64,000 bases of DNA, from positions 62,001 to 126,000 of the forward strand of contig VWVY01000002.1 in the NCBI GenBank assembly GCA_009846685.1, written 5' to 3'. The position numbers and the translations under genes were made by a program. Of this stretch, positions 17,861 through 27,281 are shown piece after piece. Source of the DNA: Rhizobiales bacterium SYSU XM002. GTDB lineage: Bacteria > Pseudomonadota > Alphaproteobacteria > Rhizobiales > Beijerinckiaceae. The notes below the pieces were generated by a model that ran no database searches, had not been told where the DNA came from, and was given only the letters and a program-made list of their open reading frames with translations. Numbering within the stretch: the first letter of the stretch is position 1; each line of letters starts with the position of its first letter.

Positions 17861-18232
17861 TCAACTGTCGAGCCGACCCTGCTCGGCCTTGTTGCGATAT
17901 TGAAGGCCGATCAGCAGGCCCTTCAGCGGCCGCAGCATGCCAAGGCAGACGATCAGTGTCATCGGCAGGAAAATGACGAGATGCACCCAGAAAGGCGGCT
18001 CGTAGTTGACTTCCGTCCAGAGCAGAGCCCCGACGATGATGAACCCGGCGATGAGGATCACGAATACGGCCGGCCCGTCGCCCGCGTCAGCGAACTTGTA
18101 GTCGAGCCCGCAGGATTTGCAGGAGGGCGCGAGCGTCAGGAAGCCGTCGAACAGCTTGCCCTCGCCGCAGCGTGGGCAGCGTCCGGAAAGGCTGGCGGAA
18201 ACCGGGTCGGCTTCGGGTCCGTCGTAGGCCAT
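17861..18232 (-). CDS. DUF983 family membrane protein
   Basis: 123 residues. N-terminal zinc-ribbon with two CxxC pairs (RCPRCGEG and SCKSCGLD, residues about 19-40) followed by two membrane helices (about 55-75 and 82-105). DUF983 genes sit between ctaE and surf1 in most Hyphomicrobiales oxidase operons, which points to a role in oxidase assembly, but no biochemical function is established. Confidence 0.85.
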   Translation of the reverse strand: MAYDGPEADPVSASLSGRCPRCGEGKLFDGFLTLAPSCKSCGLDYKFADAGDGPAVFVILIAGFIIVGALLWTEVNYEPPFWVHLVIFLPMTLIVCLGMLRPLKGLLIGLQYRNKAEQGRLDS

Positions 18233-18271
18233 GATCGCTCTCCCTCGGGTTGAAAGAAAACTCGGGTTAAA

Positions 18272-18303
18272 AAGAAAAAGGGGCGGCTTCGAGCCGCCCC
18301 TGT
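18272..18303 (-). terminator. Hairpin with T-run after ctaE
   Basis: On the minus strand GGGGCGGCT / AGCCGCCCC (loop CGA region) is followed by TTTTTCTTTTT. It lies about 20 bases past the ctaE stop codon and would reduce read-through into DUF983-surf1-thrC or end the oxidase transcript. Confidence 0.65.
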
Positions 18304-18322
18304 TCGCTTCTGCGGGGCGGGC

Positions 18323-19189
18323 TCAGTGCCCGGCCGCGGCGGCGGCTCCCCAGTTGGAACCCCAGACGTAGATCGCGGCGAAAAGGAACAGCCAGACCAC
18401 GTCGACGAAGTGCCAGTACCAGGCGGCGAACTCGAAGCCGAGGTGCTGTTGCGGCGTGAAGTGGCCCTTGTAGGCGCGGATCAGGCAGATGATCAGGAAG
18501 ATCGTGCCGACAAGAACATGGAAGCCGTGGAAGCCGGTCGCCATGAAGAAGGTCGCGCCATAGATGTGGCCCGAGAAGCCGAAATGGGCGTGGGAATACT
18601 CGTAAACCTGTACGCAGGTGAACAGAGCACCGAGCAGGACCGTCAGCCACAGCCCCTTCTTGAGGCCGTCACGATCGCCATGCAGGAGCGCATGATGCGC
18701 CCAGGTGACCGTGGTGCCGGAGGTCAGCAGGATCAGCGTGTTGAAGAGCGGCAGCTCCCACGGGTTGAACACCGCGATGCCCTTCGGCGGCCAGTGTCCG
18801 CCCGTCAGCGCGGTACGGCTGTACTGGATCGCCTCGTTCGAGAACAGCGATGCATCGAAATAGGCCCAGAACCAAGCGACGAAGAACATCACTTCCGAGG
18901 CGATGAACAGGATCATGCCGTAGCGGTGATGCATCTGCACGACGCGGGTGTGATCGCCGGTCTGCGCCTCGTTCACGACGTCCTTCCACCAGCCGAACAT
19001 GGTGTAAAGCACGCCGATGAAGCCCGCGCCGAACAGATACGGTCCGGCCGCGAGACCGCCCATCGTCAGCTTCTTCATCCACATCACGGCGCCGACCGCC
19101 ATGATGAAGGCTGAAACCGAGCCGATGAACGGCCAGGGGCTCAGCGGAAGAATATGGTAGTCGTGATTTTTCGCGTGTGCGTCGGCCAT
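18323..19189 (-). CDS. ctaE: Cytochrome c oxidase subunit III
   Basis: 288 residues, seven transmembrane helices. Family segments: [20 protein letters not shown] at the N-terminus, [20 protein letters not shown] (about residues 90-110, with the conserved Glu), [20 protein letters not shown] and [27 protein letters not shown] near the end. Core subunit of the aa3-type terminal oxidase with ctaC and ctaD upstream. 16 bases after ctaG. Confidence 0.97.
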   Translation of the reverse strand: MADAHAKNHDYHILPLSPWPFIGSVSAFIMAVGAVMWMKKLTMGGLAAGPYLFGAGFIGVLYTMFGWWKDVVNEAQTGDHTRVVQMHHRYGMILFIASEVMFFVAWFWAYFDASLFSNEAIQYSRTALTGGHWPPKGIAVFNPWELPLFNTLILLTSGTTVTWAHHALLHGDRDGLKKGLWLTVLLGALFTCVQVYEYSHAHFGFSGHIYGATFFMATGFHGFHVLVGTIFLIICLIRAYKGHFTPQQHLGFEFAAWYWHFVDVVWLFLFAAIYVWGSNWGAAAAAGH

Positions 19190-19205
19190 GCCCTGGGCCC
19201 CCTTC

Positions 19206-19865
19206 CTATTTCGAAACCGTCTCGCGCTCAGCGCGCGAACCGGCTAGCTGCCCGGCGTCAGCGAGCGGTTTGCCCCCGCTTCTGGCCGGAAAAAACGTGT
19301 ACGACAAGGTGATGGTATCGACCGAATCGAGTTCGCGGTTCTTCTCGATATCTGGATCGATGAAGAACACGACCTCTTCCGACCGGCTCTCACCCGGTTT
19401 CAGCGTTACCTCCGTGAAGCAGAAGCAGGAGATCTTGTTGAAATACCCGCCGGTCTGATCGGGCGAGACGTTGAAACTCGCGATCCCGACCGTCTCATGG
19501 GGCCGGCGGCTCGAAATGGTGTAACTGACGGTTCGAACCTCGCCGGCGCGGATGGTGATTTCCTCAGCCTCGGGCTGGAACTTCCAGCCGAGCCCCGGCG
19601 CGACGTTGGCATCGAAACGGACCTTGAACATGCGTTCCGAAACGCGCGCCGGCGCCTGCTTGGCGACGATCGGCGTGCCGCCGAAGCCGGTCGTTTTGCA
19701 GAAAAGATCGTAAAGCGGCACGGCGGCGTAGGCTGCGCCGAGCATGAACGCGACCCCGCCGAACAGCGAAAGCGCCACACGACCGTTGCGGCGCTCGTTC
19801 ACGATGACCGGCTGAGGGCGGTTTGCCATCGGGGGCTCGGAGGGGGCGTGCCGATTGTTCATCAT
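19206..19865 (-). CDS. ctaG: Cytochrome c oxidase assembly protein CtaG/Cox11
   Basis: About 219 residues: a single N-terminal membrane helix ([20 protein letters not shown]) and a periplasmic copper-chaperone domain. The Cox11 copper motif appears as ISCFCFTE (about residues 135-142, CxCF). [16 protein letters not shown] after the helix is diagnostic. It delivers Cu to the CuB site of subunit I. ATG 19865 or 19862 both follow GAGGG; the longer open frame to 19964 belongs to another frame of the preceding gene region. Confidence 0.93.
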   Translation of the reverse strand: MMNNRHAPSEPPMANRPQPVIVNERRNGRVALSLFGGVAFMLGAAYAAVPLYDLFCKTTGFGGTPIVAKQAPARVSERMFKVRFDANVAPGLGWKFQPEAEEITIRAGEVRTVSYTISSRRPHETVGIASFNVSPDQTGGYFNKISCFCFTEVTLKPGESRSEEVVFFIDPDIEKNRELDSVDTITLSYTFFPARSGGKPLADAGQLAGSRAERETVSK

Positions 19866-19869
19866 TCCC

Positions 19870-20040
19870 TCACAGCGACCGCTTGAGAATCGCAGAGCCA
19901 ATCTTGAACACCGTGATGAGGTAGAACAAGGCGCACAGCCCGCCGACGGACAGCGCAATAGCAAGATTGCGCCGCGAGCGCCGCGCCTTTTCTTCGTCGG
20001 TCAGTCGGACGCCGGTGTTCTCGGTATTGACTTCGTTCAC
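19870..20040 (-). CDS. CoxF-like 56-residue membrane protein
   Basis: Starts with GTG at 20040, overlapping the ctaB stop by four bases (GTGA), and ends 4 bases before ctaG. 56 residues: a charged N-terminal half ([12 protein letters not shown]) and one membrane helix ([20 protein letters not shown]). Position and layout match the small CoxF-type gene found between ctaB and ctaG in rhizobial oxidase operons; the function there is presumed to be oxidase assembly. Easily missed because of its size and non-ATG start. Confidence 0.75.
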   Translation of the reverse strand: MNEVNTENTGVRLTDEEKARRSRRNLAIALSVGGLCALFYLITVFKIGSAILKRSL

Positions 20041-21053
20041 GCGAGCCTCCCGAGAAGAGCCCAGAGGAGGGGGGCAGTTTTCTGCGCGGTCCATTCGATG
20101 AGCAGCGCTGCGAACAACGCAAACAGATAGGCAATCGAGCCGCCGAACATGCGCCAGCACGCCTTGCGCAGGGCCTCATCGCTGGAAGCACGCCAGATCG
20201 CGTAAGCCCACCAGAGCATCGCGCCACCGCCAACAGTCGCGGCAACGGCATAGACCAAACCACCCAATCCGAAAGCCAGGGGAGCAAGCCCGAACGGCAC
20301 GACGATCAGCGTGTAGAGCAGAATCTGGAGCCTGGTATTCTTCTCGCCTGCAACATTCGGCAGCATCGGCACGCCGGCACGCCCATAGTCGTCGGATTTC
20401 ACGAGCGCGAGCGCCCAGAAATGCGGTGGGGTCCAGAGGAAGATGATCGCGAAGAGCAGCATCGGCTCGATGGTGACGTTGCCGGTTACCGCCGCCCAGC
20501 CGATGACGGGCGGCAGGGCTCCGGCTGCGCCGCCGATGACGATATTCTGCGCCGTGCGGCGTTTCAGGCCGATCGTGTAGACGACGACGTAGAAGAAGAT
20601 CGTGAAGGCCAGAAGCCCGGCAGCGAGCCAGTTGGTCGCTAATCCGAGCACCATGACGGAGAAAAATGACAGGAAGAGGCCGAAGGAGAGCGCTTCGCCT
20701 TCTTTCACACGGCCCGAGGGGATTGGGCGCGCGGCCGTCCGCTTCATAACCGCGTCGATGTCGGCATCGTACCACATGTTCAGCGCGCCGGAGGCTCCGC
20801 CGCCGATAGCAATCGCCAGGATGGTGATCGCGCCGATAACCGGATTGATCGTGCCCGGCGCGACGACCATGCCGACGAGCGCCGTGAAGACGACAAGGCT
20901 CATCACGCGCGGCTTCAGCAGCGCGATGAAGTCTCCGGGATCGGCATTCGAGATCAGGCTCTCGCGCCGGGAATCGGCTCCCAATTCGCTCAACTCAGCA
21001 ACCCTGCCATCTGGCCTGTAGTGAACATGGTGGAAAGGGAAACCCCTCGCCAT
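20037..21053 (-). CDS. ctaB: Protoheme IX farnesyltransferase (heme O synthase)
   Basis: Adds farnesyl to heme B to make heme O, the precursor of the heme A used by the oxidase next door. UbiA-family membrane enzyme with about nine helices. Asp-rich motif [20 protein letters not shown] (about residues 90-110) and the second site [15 protein letters not shown] (about residues 215-230). The 338-residue frame starts at ATG 21053 without a convincing ribosome-binding site; relatives begin nearer [13 protein letters not shown], so the true start may be a downstream TTG. Translationally coupled to the small gene that follows. Confidence 0.93.
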   Translation of the reverse strand: MARGFPFHHVHYRPDGRVAELSELGADSRRESLISNADPGDFIALLKPRVMSLVVFTALVGMVVAPGTINPVIGAITILAIAIGGGASGALNMWYDADIDAVMKRTAARPIPSGRVKEGEALSFGLFLSFFSVMVLGLATNWLAAGLLAFTIFFYVVVYTIGLKRRTAQNIVIGGAAGALPPVIGWAAVTGNVTIEPMLLFAIIFLWTPPHFWALALVKSDDYGRAGVPMLPNVAGEKNTRLQILLYTLIVVPFGLAPLAFGLGGLVYAVAATVGGGAMLWWAYAIWRASSDEALRKACWRMFGGSIAYLFALFAALLIEWTAQKTAPLLWALLGRLA

Positions 21054-21096
21054 CGGGAAAAGGCTCGGGGGTCGCCCGATGCCTCTTGCCGATGGG

Positions 21097-21117
21097 CCGG
21101 GGGCACGAGGCCCCCGG
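21097..21117. other. Intercistronic hairpin between ctaD and ctaB
   Basis: Perfect 8-bp stem CCGGGGGC / GCCCCCGG with ACGAG loop, about 10 bases past the ctaD stop. No T-run, so more likely an mRNA-stabilising or attenuating structure that sets subunit I output above the assembly genes. Confidence 0.45.
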
Positions 21118-21125
21118 TTCCCGGA

Positions 21126-22739
21126 TCAGTGATCGCCGCCCGTGATACGCGGGAGCGTCTCGAACTGATGGAACGGCGGAGGGGAGGTCAGCGTCCATTC
21201 CAGTGTCGTCGCACCTTCGCCCCAGGGGTTTTCGCCGGCCTTCTGCTTCTTCGCGTAGGCAGCCCAGATGCCGTAGAAGAAAACCAGCAGGCCGAAGGCG
21301 AAGATGTAGGAGCCGTAGGACGAGATCTTGTTCCAGCCCGCATAGGCATCGGGATAGTCGACATAGCGGCGCGGCATGCCCGCGAGGCCGAGGAAGTGCT
21401 GCGGGAAGAACAGCAGGTTCGCACCCACGAAGGCGATCGCGAAGTGCAGGTTGCCGATCCAGTCCGGGATCATGTAGCCCGACATCTTCGGGAACCAGTA
21501 GTACCAGGCCGCGAAGATCGCGAACACCGCGCCGAGCGAAAGCACATAGTGGAAGTGCGCCACGACGTAGTAGGTGTCATGCAGCACGCGGTCCGCGCCC
21601 GCGTTCGCGAGGACGACGCCGGTGACGCCGCCGACCGTGAACAGGAACACGAAGCCGATCGCCCACACCATCGGCGCGCGGAACTGGAGCGAACCGCCCC
21701 ACATCGTCGCGATCCACGAGAAGATCTTCACGCCTGTCGGCACGGCGATCACCATCGTCGCGGCGACGAAGTACTGCTGCGCGGCAAGGCTGAGGCCGAC
21801 CGTGTACATGTGGTGCGCCCACACGATGAAGCCGACGAAGCCGATCGCGACCATGGCGTAGGCCATGCCGAGGTAGCCGAACACTGGCTTCTTCGAGAAG
21901 GTCGAGATGATGTGGCTGATGATGCCGAAGGCCGGCAGGATGATGACGTAGACTTCCGGGTGGCCGAAGAACCAGAACAGGTGCTGGAACAGGATCGGAT
22001 CGCCGCCGCCCTCGGGGGCGAAGAAGGTCGTGCCGAAGTTGCGGTCGGTCAACAGCATGGTGATCGCGCCGGCGAGAACCGGGAGCGAGAGCACGAGCAG
22101 GAAGGCTGTCACCAGCATCGCCCAGGCGAAGAGCGGCATCTTGTGCAGCGTCATGCCCGGGGCGCGCATGTTGAAGATGGTGGTGATGAAGTTGATCGAG
22201 CCGAGGATCGACGAGGCGCCCGCGATATGCAGCGAGAGAATCGCGAAATCCATCGCCGGGCCGGGATGGCCGACGGTCGAGAGCGGCGGATAGGCCGTCC
22301 AGCCGCCGCCGAAGCCGTTCGAGCCGGGCGGACCTTCGACGAAGAGCGAGATCAGGAGGAGGCCAAGCGCCGCCGGCAACAGCCAGAACGAGATGTTGTT
22401 CATGCGCGGAAACGCCATGTCCGGCGCACCGATCATGATCGGCACGAAGTAGTTGGCAAAACCGCCGATCAGCGCCGGCATCGCCATGAAGAAGATCATG
22501 ATGACGCCGTGGCCGGTCACGAACACGTTGAAGGTGTGCGGATCGGAGAAATACTGAAGGCCCGGTTCCTGAAGCTCGAGGCGCATCATCACCGAAAGGA
22601 AGCCGCCCACGAGACCGGCGACGATCGCGAAGATCAAATAGAGGACGCCGATGTCCTTGTGGTTGGTGGAATAGAGATAGCGCCGCCAGCCCGAAGGCAT
22701 TGCGTGCGAATGGTCATCAGCGGCGTGTGCGTGAGCCAT
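21126..22739 (-). CDS. ctaD: Cytochrome c oxidase subunit I
   Basis: 537 residues, twelve membrane helices. Catalytic subunit with heme a and the heme a3-CuB centre. Seen: heme-binding His region ([18 protein letters not shown]), D-channel segment [36 protein letters not shown] with the His-Tyr crosslink (GHPEVYV), the CuB His pair in [10 protein letters not shown], and the heme ligands in [21 protein letters not shown]1-type K and D channel features are present. 41 bases after ctaC. Confidence 0.98.
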   Translation of the reverse strand: MAHAHAADDHSHAMPSGWRRYLYSTNHKDIGVLYLIFAIVAGLVGGFLSVMMRLELQEPGLQYFSDPHTFNVFVTGHGVIMIFFMAMPALIGGFANYFVPIMIGAPDMAFPRMNNISFWLLPAALGLLLISLFVEGPPGSNGFGGGWTAYPPLSTVGHPGPAMDFAILSLHIAGASSILGSINFITTIFNMRAPGMTLHKMPLFAWAMLVTAFLLVLSLPVLAGAITMLLTDRNFGTTFFAPEGGGDPILFQHLFWFFGHPEVYVIILPAFGIISHIISTFSKKPVFGYLGMAYAMVAIGFVGFIVWAHHMYTVGLSLAAQQYFVAATMVIAVPTGVKIFSWIATMWGGSLQFRAPMVWAIGFVFLFTVGGVTGVVLANAGADRVLHDTYYVVAHFHYVLSLGAVFAIFAAWYYWFPKMSGYMIPDWIGNLHFAIAFVGANLLFFPQHFLGLAGMPRRYVDYPDAYAGWNKISSYGSYIFAFGLLVFFYGIWAAYAKKQKAGENPWGEGATTLEWTLTSPPPFHQFETLPRITGGDH

Positions 22740-22779
22740 TTTCTTAAACTCCTGTCGAATTCAGAACCGGGCGCCGCGA

Positions 22780-23691
22780 TCAGCGCGTGGAAACAGTATT
22801 GTCAGCGGTGCGGACCGCCGGATCGGTCGAGGCGAACTTCTTCTTCGCCTCCGCGAGCCAGGCCTTGTATTTCTCTTCCGAGACGACGCGGATCGCGAGC
22901 GGCATGAAGGCATGGTCCTTGCCGCAGAGTTCCTGGCACTGACCGTAATAGACGCCTTCCTTGGTGGCGCGGAACCAGGTCTGGTTCAGGCGGCCCGGAA
23001 CGGCATCGACCTTGACGCCGAAAGGCTGCACCGCGAAGGCGTGGAGAACGTCGGCCGAGGTGACCTGCACGACAATGTTCTTGTTCACCGGAACGACGGC
23101 CTCGTTATCGACCGAGAGAAGACGATGATAGTCTTCCTTCTTGCCCTTGCCGGCCTTCACCGCCTCGGCAATGTCGCTTTCGGTCATCATGCGGACGTCG
23201 AATTCGAAGCCGCCGCCGGCGTCCTTCGGATATTCGAATTTCCAGTACCAGGCGTTGCCCGTCAGCTTGATGGTGAGATCGGCCGGCGGGGCTGCGATCT
23301 GCTGCTTCAGCAGGCGGAACGACGGAATGGCAATGACGACGAGGATCAGCACCGGGATCAGCGTCCAAGCGATCTCGAGCCCGACGTGATGCGTCGTCTT
23401 CGAGGGAACCGGGTTGGCCTTGGCATTGAACTTGGCGACGATAATCACCAGCAAGGCCAGCACGAACAGCGTGATCACCGTGATGGTGATGAGCAGGCCG
23501 TCGTGAAAGCTGTGGATGAATTCCGCGACGGGAGTGGCCGCATCCTGCAAACCGAGCTGCCAGGGCTTGGCAAGGCCTTCGCCCGCCTGCGCGGCGCCGC
23601 CGCCAAAAAGGCCGACAAGGCTGGCGGCCGCAAGAAGGCGATGTTTCGCTGTTCCCAGCACGCCAGCGATATTGATTGAAGTCAAAGCCAT
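22780..23691 (-). CDS. ctaC: Cytochrome c oxidase subunit II
   Basis: 303 residues: signal peptide, two membrane helices (about residues 65-90 and 105-130) and a periplasmic cupredoxin domain carrying the CuA centre. CuA ligands are in VLHAFAVQPFGVKVDAVPGR and YYGQCQELCGKDHAFMPL (CxxxC, His, Met). FEYPKDAGGGFEFD and the aromatic AWYWKFEYP electron-entry region are typical of the aa3 family. ATG 23691 chosen; GTG 23703 is in frame upstream but overlaps the likely ribosome-binding site. First gene of the oxidase operon. Confidence 0.97.
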   Translation of the reverse strand: MALTSINIAGVLGTAKHRLLAAASLVGLFGGGAAQAGEGLAKPWQLGLQDAATPVAEFIHSFHDGLLITITVITLFVLALLVIIVAKFNAKANPVPSKTTHHVGLEIAWTLIPVLILVVIAIPSFRLLKQQIAAPPADLTIKLTGNAWYWKFEYPKDAGGGFEFDVRMMTESDIAEAVKAGKGKKEDYHRLLSVDNEAVVPVNKNIVVQVTSADVLHAFAVQPFGVKVDAVPGRLNQTWFRATKEGVYYGQCQELCGKDHAFMPLAIRVVSEEKYKAWLAEAKKKFASTDPAVRTADNTVSTR

Positions 23692-24093
23692 GGCGAATGC
23701 CACTCCCTAAGGAAATCCCAACCCGGTTTGAGCCGTTCATTGTTCCGACAGCACCGCCAAATCCGCTCGGGACTTCTTGTGGCGGGGGCCGATCAGGACA
23801 CATGCGCCTTAGCGCATATATCGACCGTCCACTTTTCATAATCCGCCCTGCGATGCAAGCGCTAGCTTGTAATCGAAGGTCCCATCCGGATTACGCCACA
23901 ATATCTCCTTAAGCGAGAGGCAATTTTGTTCGTCGTAGCCTCATCAATTGGCTGCAGACGGTGCAAAAGAGAGCCCGGCCGGGTTGCCCAAGCTTCCTTG
24001 ACACCATCCGCTGAACTGTTAGGCCAAACCCACGCGTTGCGAAAGAGTCTTGGGAGCGTTTCGACCGTGCATAATTCGACGCATATCCGCGGG
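23692..24093. promoter_or_regulatory. 400-bp divergent regulatory region, ctaC / ialB
   Basis: No convincing gene on either strand. It must hold the oxidase operon promoter (leftward) and the promoter of the IalB gene (rightward). A TTGACA at 23998-24003 is a good -35 for the rightward gene, with only a weak -10 (TAGGCC at spacing 16). TGCATAAT at 24068-24075 is an alternative -10-like element. No strong inverted repeat seen. Confidence 0.4.
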
Positions 24094-24624
24094 ATGATTC
24101 GTGTGTTCGCCGCCACCGCGCTTCTGGCTGCCAGTCTGGCAGGCGCCTCGGCGCAGGGCATGCTCAAGGAAAAATACGGGGATTGGCAGCATCGCTGCGA
24201 CAAGCCTTCGGCCAACGGCGTGGAGCAGTGCATCCTGATCCAGAATGTGCTCGACCAATCAGATCTCAATCTCGCGGTCGTCGTTCTCCGGGTTGAGGAT
24301 ACGGCCGCTACCGCCGAAGCCCGCAAGAAGGACCCGAACGCCCCGTCCGTGCGTCGTCCGGTGCTGCGTGTGATCGCGCCGCTCGGTATCCTGCTGCCGC
24401 GCGGCCTCGGCCTGAAGATCGACGATCGCGAAATCGGCTCCACCGGCTTCGTCCGCTGCCTCGAATCCGGCTGTGTCGCCGAGGTCGATATGGACAATGC
24501 CTTGATCGAGAACTTCCGCAAGGGCAAGGTGGCCCTCTTTGCGGTGTTCCTGACGCCGGAGGAAGGGCGTGGCCTGCCGGTGACGCTCGCCGGCTTCGAG
24601 CAGGGCTTTGCGCAACTCAAGTGA
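24094..24624 (+). CDS. Invasion-associated locus B (IalB) family secreted protein
   Basis: 176 residues with signal peptide MIRVFAATALLAASLAGASA. The mature domain has the IalB pattern: KEKYGDWQHRCD (DW..C), GVEQCILIQNV, LPRGLGLKIDDREI, FVRCLESGCVAEVDMDN (C...C pair) and LIENFRKGK, with four conserved cysteines likely forming disulfides. Periplasmic; named after a Bartonella erythrocyte-invasion locus, but widespread in free-living alphaproteobacteria with unknown function. ATG 24094 starts the compact signal peptide; GTG 24067, which has GGGAG 10 bases upstream, is an in-frame alternative. Confidence 0.87.
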   Translation: MIRVFAATALLAASLAGASAQGMLKEKYGDWQHRCDKPSANGVEQCILIQNVLDQSDLNLAVVVLRVEDTAATAEARKKDPNAPSVRRPVLRVIAPLGILLPRGLGLKIDDREIGSTGFVRCLESGCVAEVDMDNALIENFRKGKVALFAVFLTPEEGRGLPVTLAGFEQGFAQLK

Positions 24625-24685
24625 CGGATACTGGCCGGAACGGTCGGACAAGGGGATTTCCAGCGTGCGTGTGATCGGGGGAACC

Positions 24686-25318
24686 ATGACGGATCGGATT
24701 ATGCGGGGCGAGGACGCCCGGCGGATCGTGAAACTGGCGCTGGTTGCGACACTCGCCGGCGGTGTGCTCGCCGGCTGTAAGACAACGGGCGAGGGCGGCG
24801 AGGTTTCCCAGACCGAGAAATCGATCACTGAGAAATTGCTGTTCGCCAACACCAAGCTTCCGGAGAAGAAGGACGTTTCGGTAGAATATGGCTGTCCGTC
24901 TGCTTCGATTCTCGATGGTACGGCAGCTTATCGTGTCGGCGGCGATGCCGCGCGCGGCGTTTCGCATCAAGCCGCGATCCATGACATTGCCCGCGAGTGC
25001 AAGACGCAGGGCAACATGATGCACGTCAAGGTCGGAGTGCAAGGACGCCTGCTGCTTGGCGAAAACGGCAGGCCCGGCACCTTCACCGTTCCCGTGCGGG
25101 TGGCCGTGCGCTCCAACGGCGAGACGGTCTATTCGAAGCTGGTGCCCACCACGGTCACGATCCCGGAATCCGATACGCAGGCTGCCTTCGTCACGATCGA
25201 CGACAGCGTCAACCTGCCGATCACTGCCGAGGACCCGGGATCGGCCTATACGATCCTCGTCGGGCTTGATCCACAGGGCTCGAAGGCCGGCGGCAGCAAG
25301 AAGAAACGTCGTCGTTGA
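24686..25318 (+). CDS. Putative lipoprotein of unknown function
   Basis: 210 residues. N-terminal signal with lipobox LAGC (Cys at about residue 31, preceded by RIVKLALVATLAGGV), so predicted to be lipid-anchored. Mature region: EYGCPSASILDGTAAYRVGG, one more Cys in ARECKTQG, and beta-rich C-terminal half ending in a basic KKKRRR tail. Similar lipoproteins occur widely in Hyphomicrobiales without known role. ATG 24686 preceded by GGGGGAA; 61 bp after the IalB gene, probably cotranscribed. Confidence 0.8.
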   Translation: MTDRIMRGEDARRIVKLALVATLAGGVLAGCKTTGEGGEVSQTEKSITEKLLFANTKLPEKKDVSVEYGCPSASILDGTAAYRVGGDAARGVSHQAAIHDIARECKTQGNMMHVKVGVQGRLLLGENGRPGTFTVPVRVAVRSNGETVYSKLVPTTVTIPESDTQAAFVTIDDSVNLPITAEDPGSAYTILVGLDPQGSKAGGSKKKRRR

Positions 25319-25344
25319 CTCCCGCCCGCGATCGGGTAGGGGAA

Positions 25345-25353
25345 TGATATAGG
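25345..25353 (+). promoter_or_regulatory. Extended -10 promoter element of the gcv operon
   Basis: TGATATAGG gives an extended -10 (TG-N-TATAGG). Transcription would start around 25358-25362, just ahead of the first glycine aptamer. No clear -35, as is usual with extended -10 promoters. Confidence 0.4.
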
Positions 25354-25364
25354 CCATCTCCCGC

Positions 25365-25625
25365 GCGGGAGAGAGCGGCTCCGCGAGGGCCGCCGCCGAA
25401 GGCGCAACCGCCCCGGAAACGCTCAGGCAAAAGGACCGCGCGAGAAAAGCCGCTCTGGAAAGCGAAGGGCAACCTTCCACCGACGGAGTAAGTGCCGTCG
25501 CATGTCGCGCAAAAAGCGGTCGCAAAACGGTCGCCGGTACTGCGATGACGGCATGCGAAGAAATCCGGCGCGAAATCTCTCAGGTTCCGTGACAGAGGGG
25601 GCAGGTGCGTTCCATCCGGGAACGT
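25365..25625 (+). promoter_or_regulatory. Tandem glycine riboswitch
   Basis: Two aptamers upstream of gcvT. Aptamer 1 (about 25365-25464): GCGGGAGAGAG, then GCCGAAGGCGCAA (25395-25407), GCTCAGGCAAAAGGACCGCG (25421-25440) and CTCTGGAAAGCG closing it. Aptamer 2 (about 25477-25604): ACCGACGGAGTAAG, then AATCTCTCAGG...GACAGAGGGGG. These are the conserved core strings of the glycine (gcvT) riboswitch. A short linker (25465-25476) separates them, as needed for the inter-aptamer contact. GTTCC-ATCCG-GGAAC (25609-25623) may be part of the expression platform. In other bacteria glycine binding turns the glycine-cleavage genes on. Core strings are matched by eye; full folding was not computed. Confidence 0.9.
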
Positions 25626-25669
25626 GTCGGACCCATGTCACGGAAAGGCGGCGAAAGCCGAAGCGAGAG

Positions 25670-26824
25670 ATGGCAGCAGCGCCGGAAACGGACGACCTGA
25701 AATTCACCCCGCTCAATGACTGGCATGTCGCGCAAGGCGCGCGCATGGTGCCGTTCGCGGGCTATTCGATGCCGGTCCAATACCGGGACGGCATCATCGC
25801 CGAGCACAACTGGACGCGCGAACACGCCGGGCTGTTCGATGTCTCGCACATGGGCCAGTGCTTCCTGATACCGAAGGATGGACAGTTCGAAACCGCAGCC
25901 CGTGCGCTTGAGGCGCTGGTGCCGGCGGATGTTCTCGCCCTCAAGCCCGGCCAGCAGCGCTATTCCCAGTTCCTGAACGACGAGGGCGGTATCCTCGACG
26001 ACCTGATGATCACCCGCCTCGGCTTCGAGGGGCATCACCACTGGCTCTATCTCGTCGTCAACGCGGCCTGCAAGGACGCCGATTACGCCCACATGCGCGC
26101 GAAGCTGCCGACAGATGTCGAGTTGCGTATCGCCGACAATCTTGCGCTGCTCGCGCTTCAGGGGCCGGAGGCGGTCGCGGTTGTCGCGACCTATGCGCCG
26201 CAGCTCGCGGCCTTGCCTTTCATGATGTCGCTCGACCTGCCGCTCGGCCCGCACTGGTGCCATGTCTCCCGCACCGGCTACACGGGCGAGGATGGTGTCG
26301 AGATCTCGGTCAAGGCCGCCGAGGCCGCAGCCTTTGTCGCGATGCTCTCGGCCGATCCGCGCGTGAAGCCGATCGGGCTCGGCGCGCGCGATTCGCTCCG
26401 GCTGGAAGCGGGTCTCTGCCTCTATGGGCACGACATCGATACGACGACCTCACCGGTCGAGGGCGATCTGAAGTGGTCGATCCAGAAGCGTCGGCGCGAG
26501 GAAGGCGGTTTTCCCGGCGCCGATCGCGTCAAACGGGAACTGAAGGAAGGCCCCGTGCGCCTGCGCGTCGGTATTCTACCTGAAGGTCGTCAACCGGCCC
26601 GCGAGGGCACCGAGATTTTTGCTGCGGAGAATGAGCAGCTCCGGAAGATCGGTGTGATCACCTCGGGAGGGTTTGGCCCCAGTGTCGGCGGCCCGGTTGC
26701 GATGGGCTATGTCGAGACGGCGTTCGCCACGCCGGATACGCCTGTCATTCTCGTCGTCCGTGGCAAGGAACTGCCGGGGCGCGTCCACGCGCTGCCCTTC
26801 GCACCGCATCGTTATTTCCGCTAA
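25670..26824 (+). CDS. gcvT: Glycine cleavage system T protein (aminomethyltransferase)
   Basis: 384 residues. Takes the aminomethyl group from lipoylated H protein and transfers it to tetrahydrofolate. Seen: [13 protein letters not shown] (about residues 26-38), [12 protein letters not shown], the folate-binding Asp in [11 protein letters not shown] context, [14 protein letters not shown] (about residues 199-212), [20 protein letters not shown] and the C-terminal [15 protein letters not shown]. The frame is open upstream through the riboswitch to 25502; ATG 25670 after GCGAGAG is chosen because homology begins there. First gene of the gcv operon. Confidence 0.96.
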   Translation: MAAAPETDDLKFTPLNDWHVAQGARMVPFAGYSMPVQYRDGIIAEHNWTREHAGLFDVSHMGQCFLIPKDGQFETAARALEALVPADVLALKPGQQRYSQFLNDEGGILDDLMITRLGFEGHHHWLYLVVNAACKDADYAHMRAKLPTDVELRIADNLALLALQGPEAVAVVATYAPQLAALPFMMSLDLPLGPHWCHVSRTGYTGEDGVEISVKAAEAAAFVAMLSADPRVKPIGLGARDSLRLEAGLCLYGHDIDTTTSPVEGDLKWSIQKRRREEGGFPGADRVKRELKEGPVRLRVGILPEGRQPAREGTEIFAAENEQLRKIGVITSGGFGPSVGGPVAMGYVETAFATPDTPVILVVRGKELPGRVHALPFAPHRYFR

Positions 26825-26900
26825 CCCATCGTCTCCTCGGCAAAAGCGGTTCCCTGTTTTGCGTGAGGAAGAGGTGACAGAAAGATCAATGGAGAGCCTC

Positions 26901-27266
26901 ATGACCACCTATTTCACCAAGGACCACGAATATCTCCGCGTCGAGGGGGATACCGCGACGGTCGGCATCACCGATTACGCCCAGAGCCAGCTTGGCGATG
27001 TCGTGTTCGTCGAGCTCCCGGCCGTGGGCCAGAGCTTCAAGCAGGGTGCCGAAGCGGCGGTGGTCGAGAGTGTCAAGGCGGCTTCGGATGTCTACGCTCC
27101 GGTCTCGGGCGAAGTGGTAGCCGTGAATGACAAGCTCCCGGACAATCCCGCGACCATCAACGAGGACCCGGAAGGCGCGGGTTGGTTCATGAAGATCCGC
27201 CTCGCCGACAAGGGCGAACTCGACAAGCTGATGGACGAAGCCGCCTACAAGGCGATGGTGGGTTGA
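26901..27266 (+). CDS. gcvH: Glycine cleavage system H protein
   Basis: 121 residues. Small lipoyl carrier that shuttles the aminomethyl intermediate. The lipoyl-lysine lies in [19 protein letters not shown] (about residues 56-74). [14 protein letters not shown] at the N-terminus and [15 protein letters not shown] near the C-terminus are typical. ATG 26901 follows GGAGAG; ATG 26889 is in frame and possible. Between gcvT and the OsmC gene. Confidence 0.96.
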   Translation: MTTYFTKDHEYLRVEGDTATVGITDYAQSQLGDVVFVELPAVGQSFKQGAEAAVVESVKAASDVYAPVSGEVVAVNDKLPDNPATINEDPEGAGWFMKIRLADKGELDKLMDEAAYKAMVG

Positions 27267-27281
27267 AGGAGAGACGAGCTC

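Noticed and set aside
21021-22907. 628-codon open frame opposite ctaD
   Set aside because: Exact antisense of a highly conserved gene, rich in Arg, Glu, Asp and His without hydrophobic cores; a high-G+C shadow.
23672-23685. TTGATTGAAGTCAA, which fits an FNR/FixK box (TTGA-N6-TCAA)
   Set aside because: It lies inside the first codons of ctaC, downstream of the start codon with the best ribosome-binding site, so an activator could not work from there. Probably chance.
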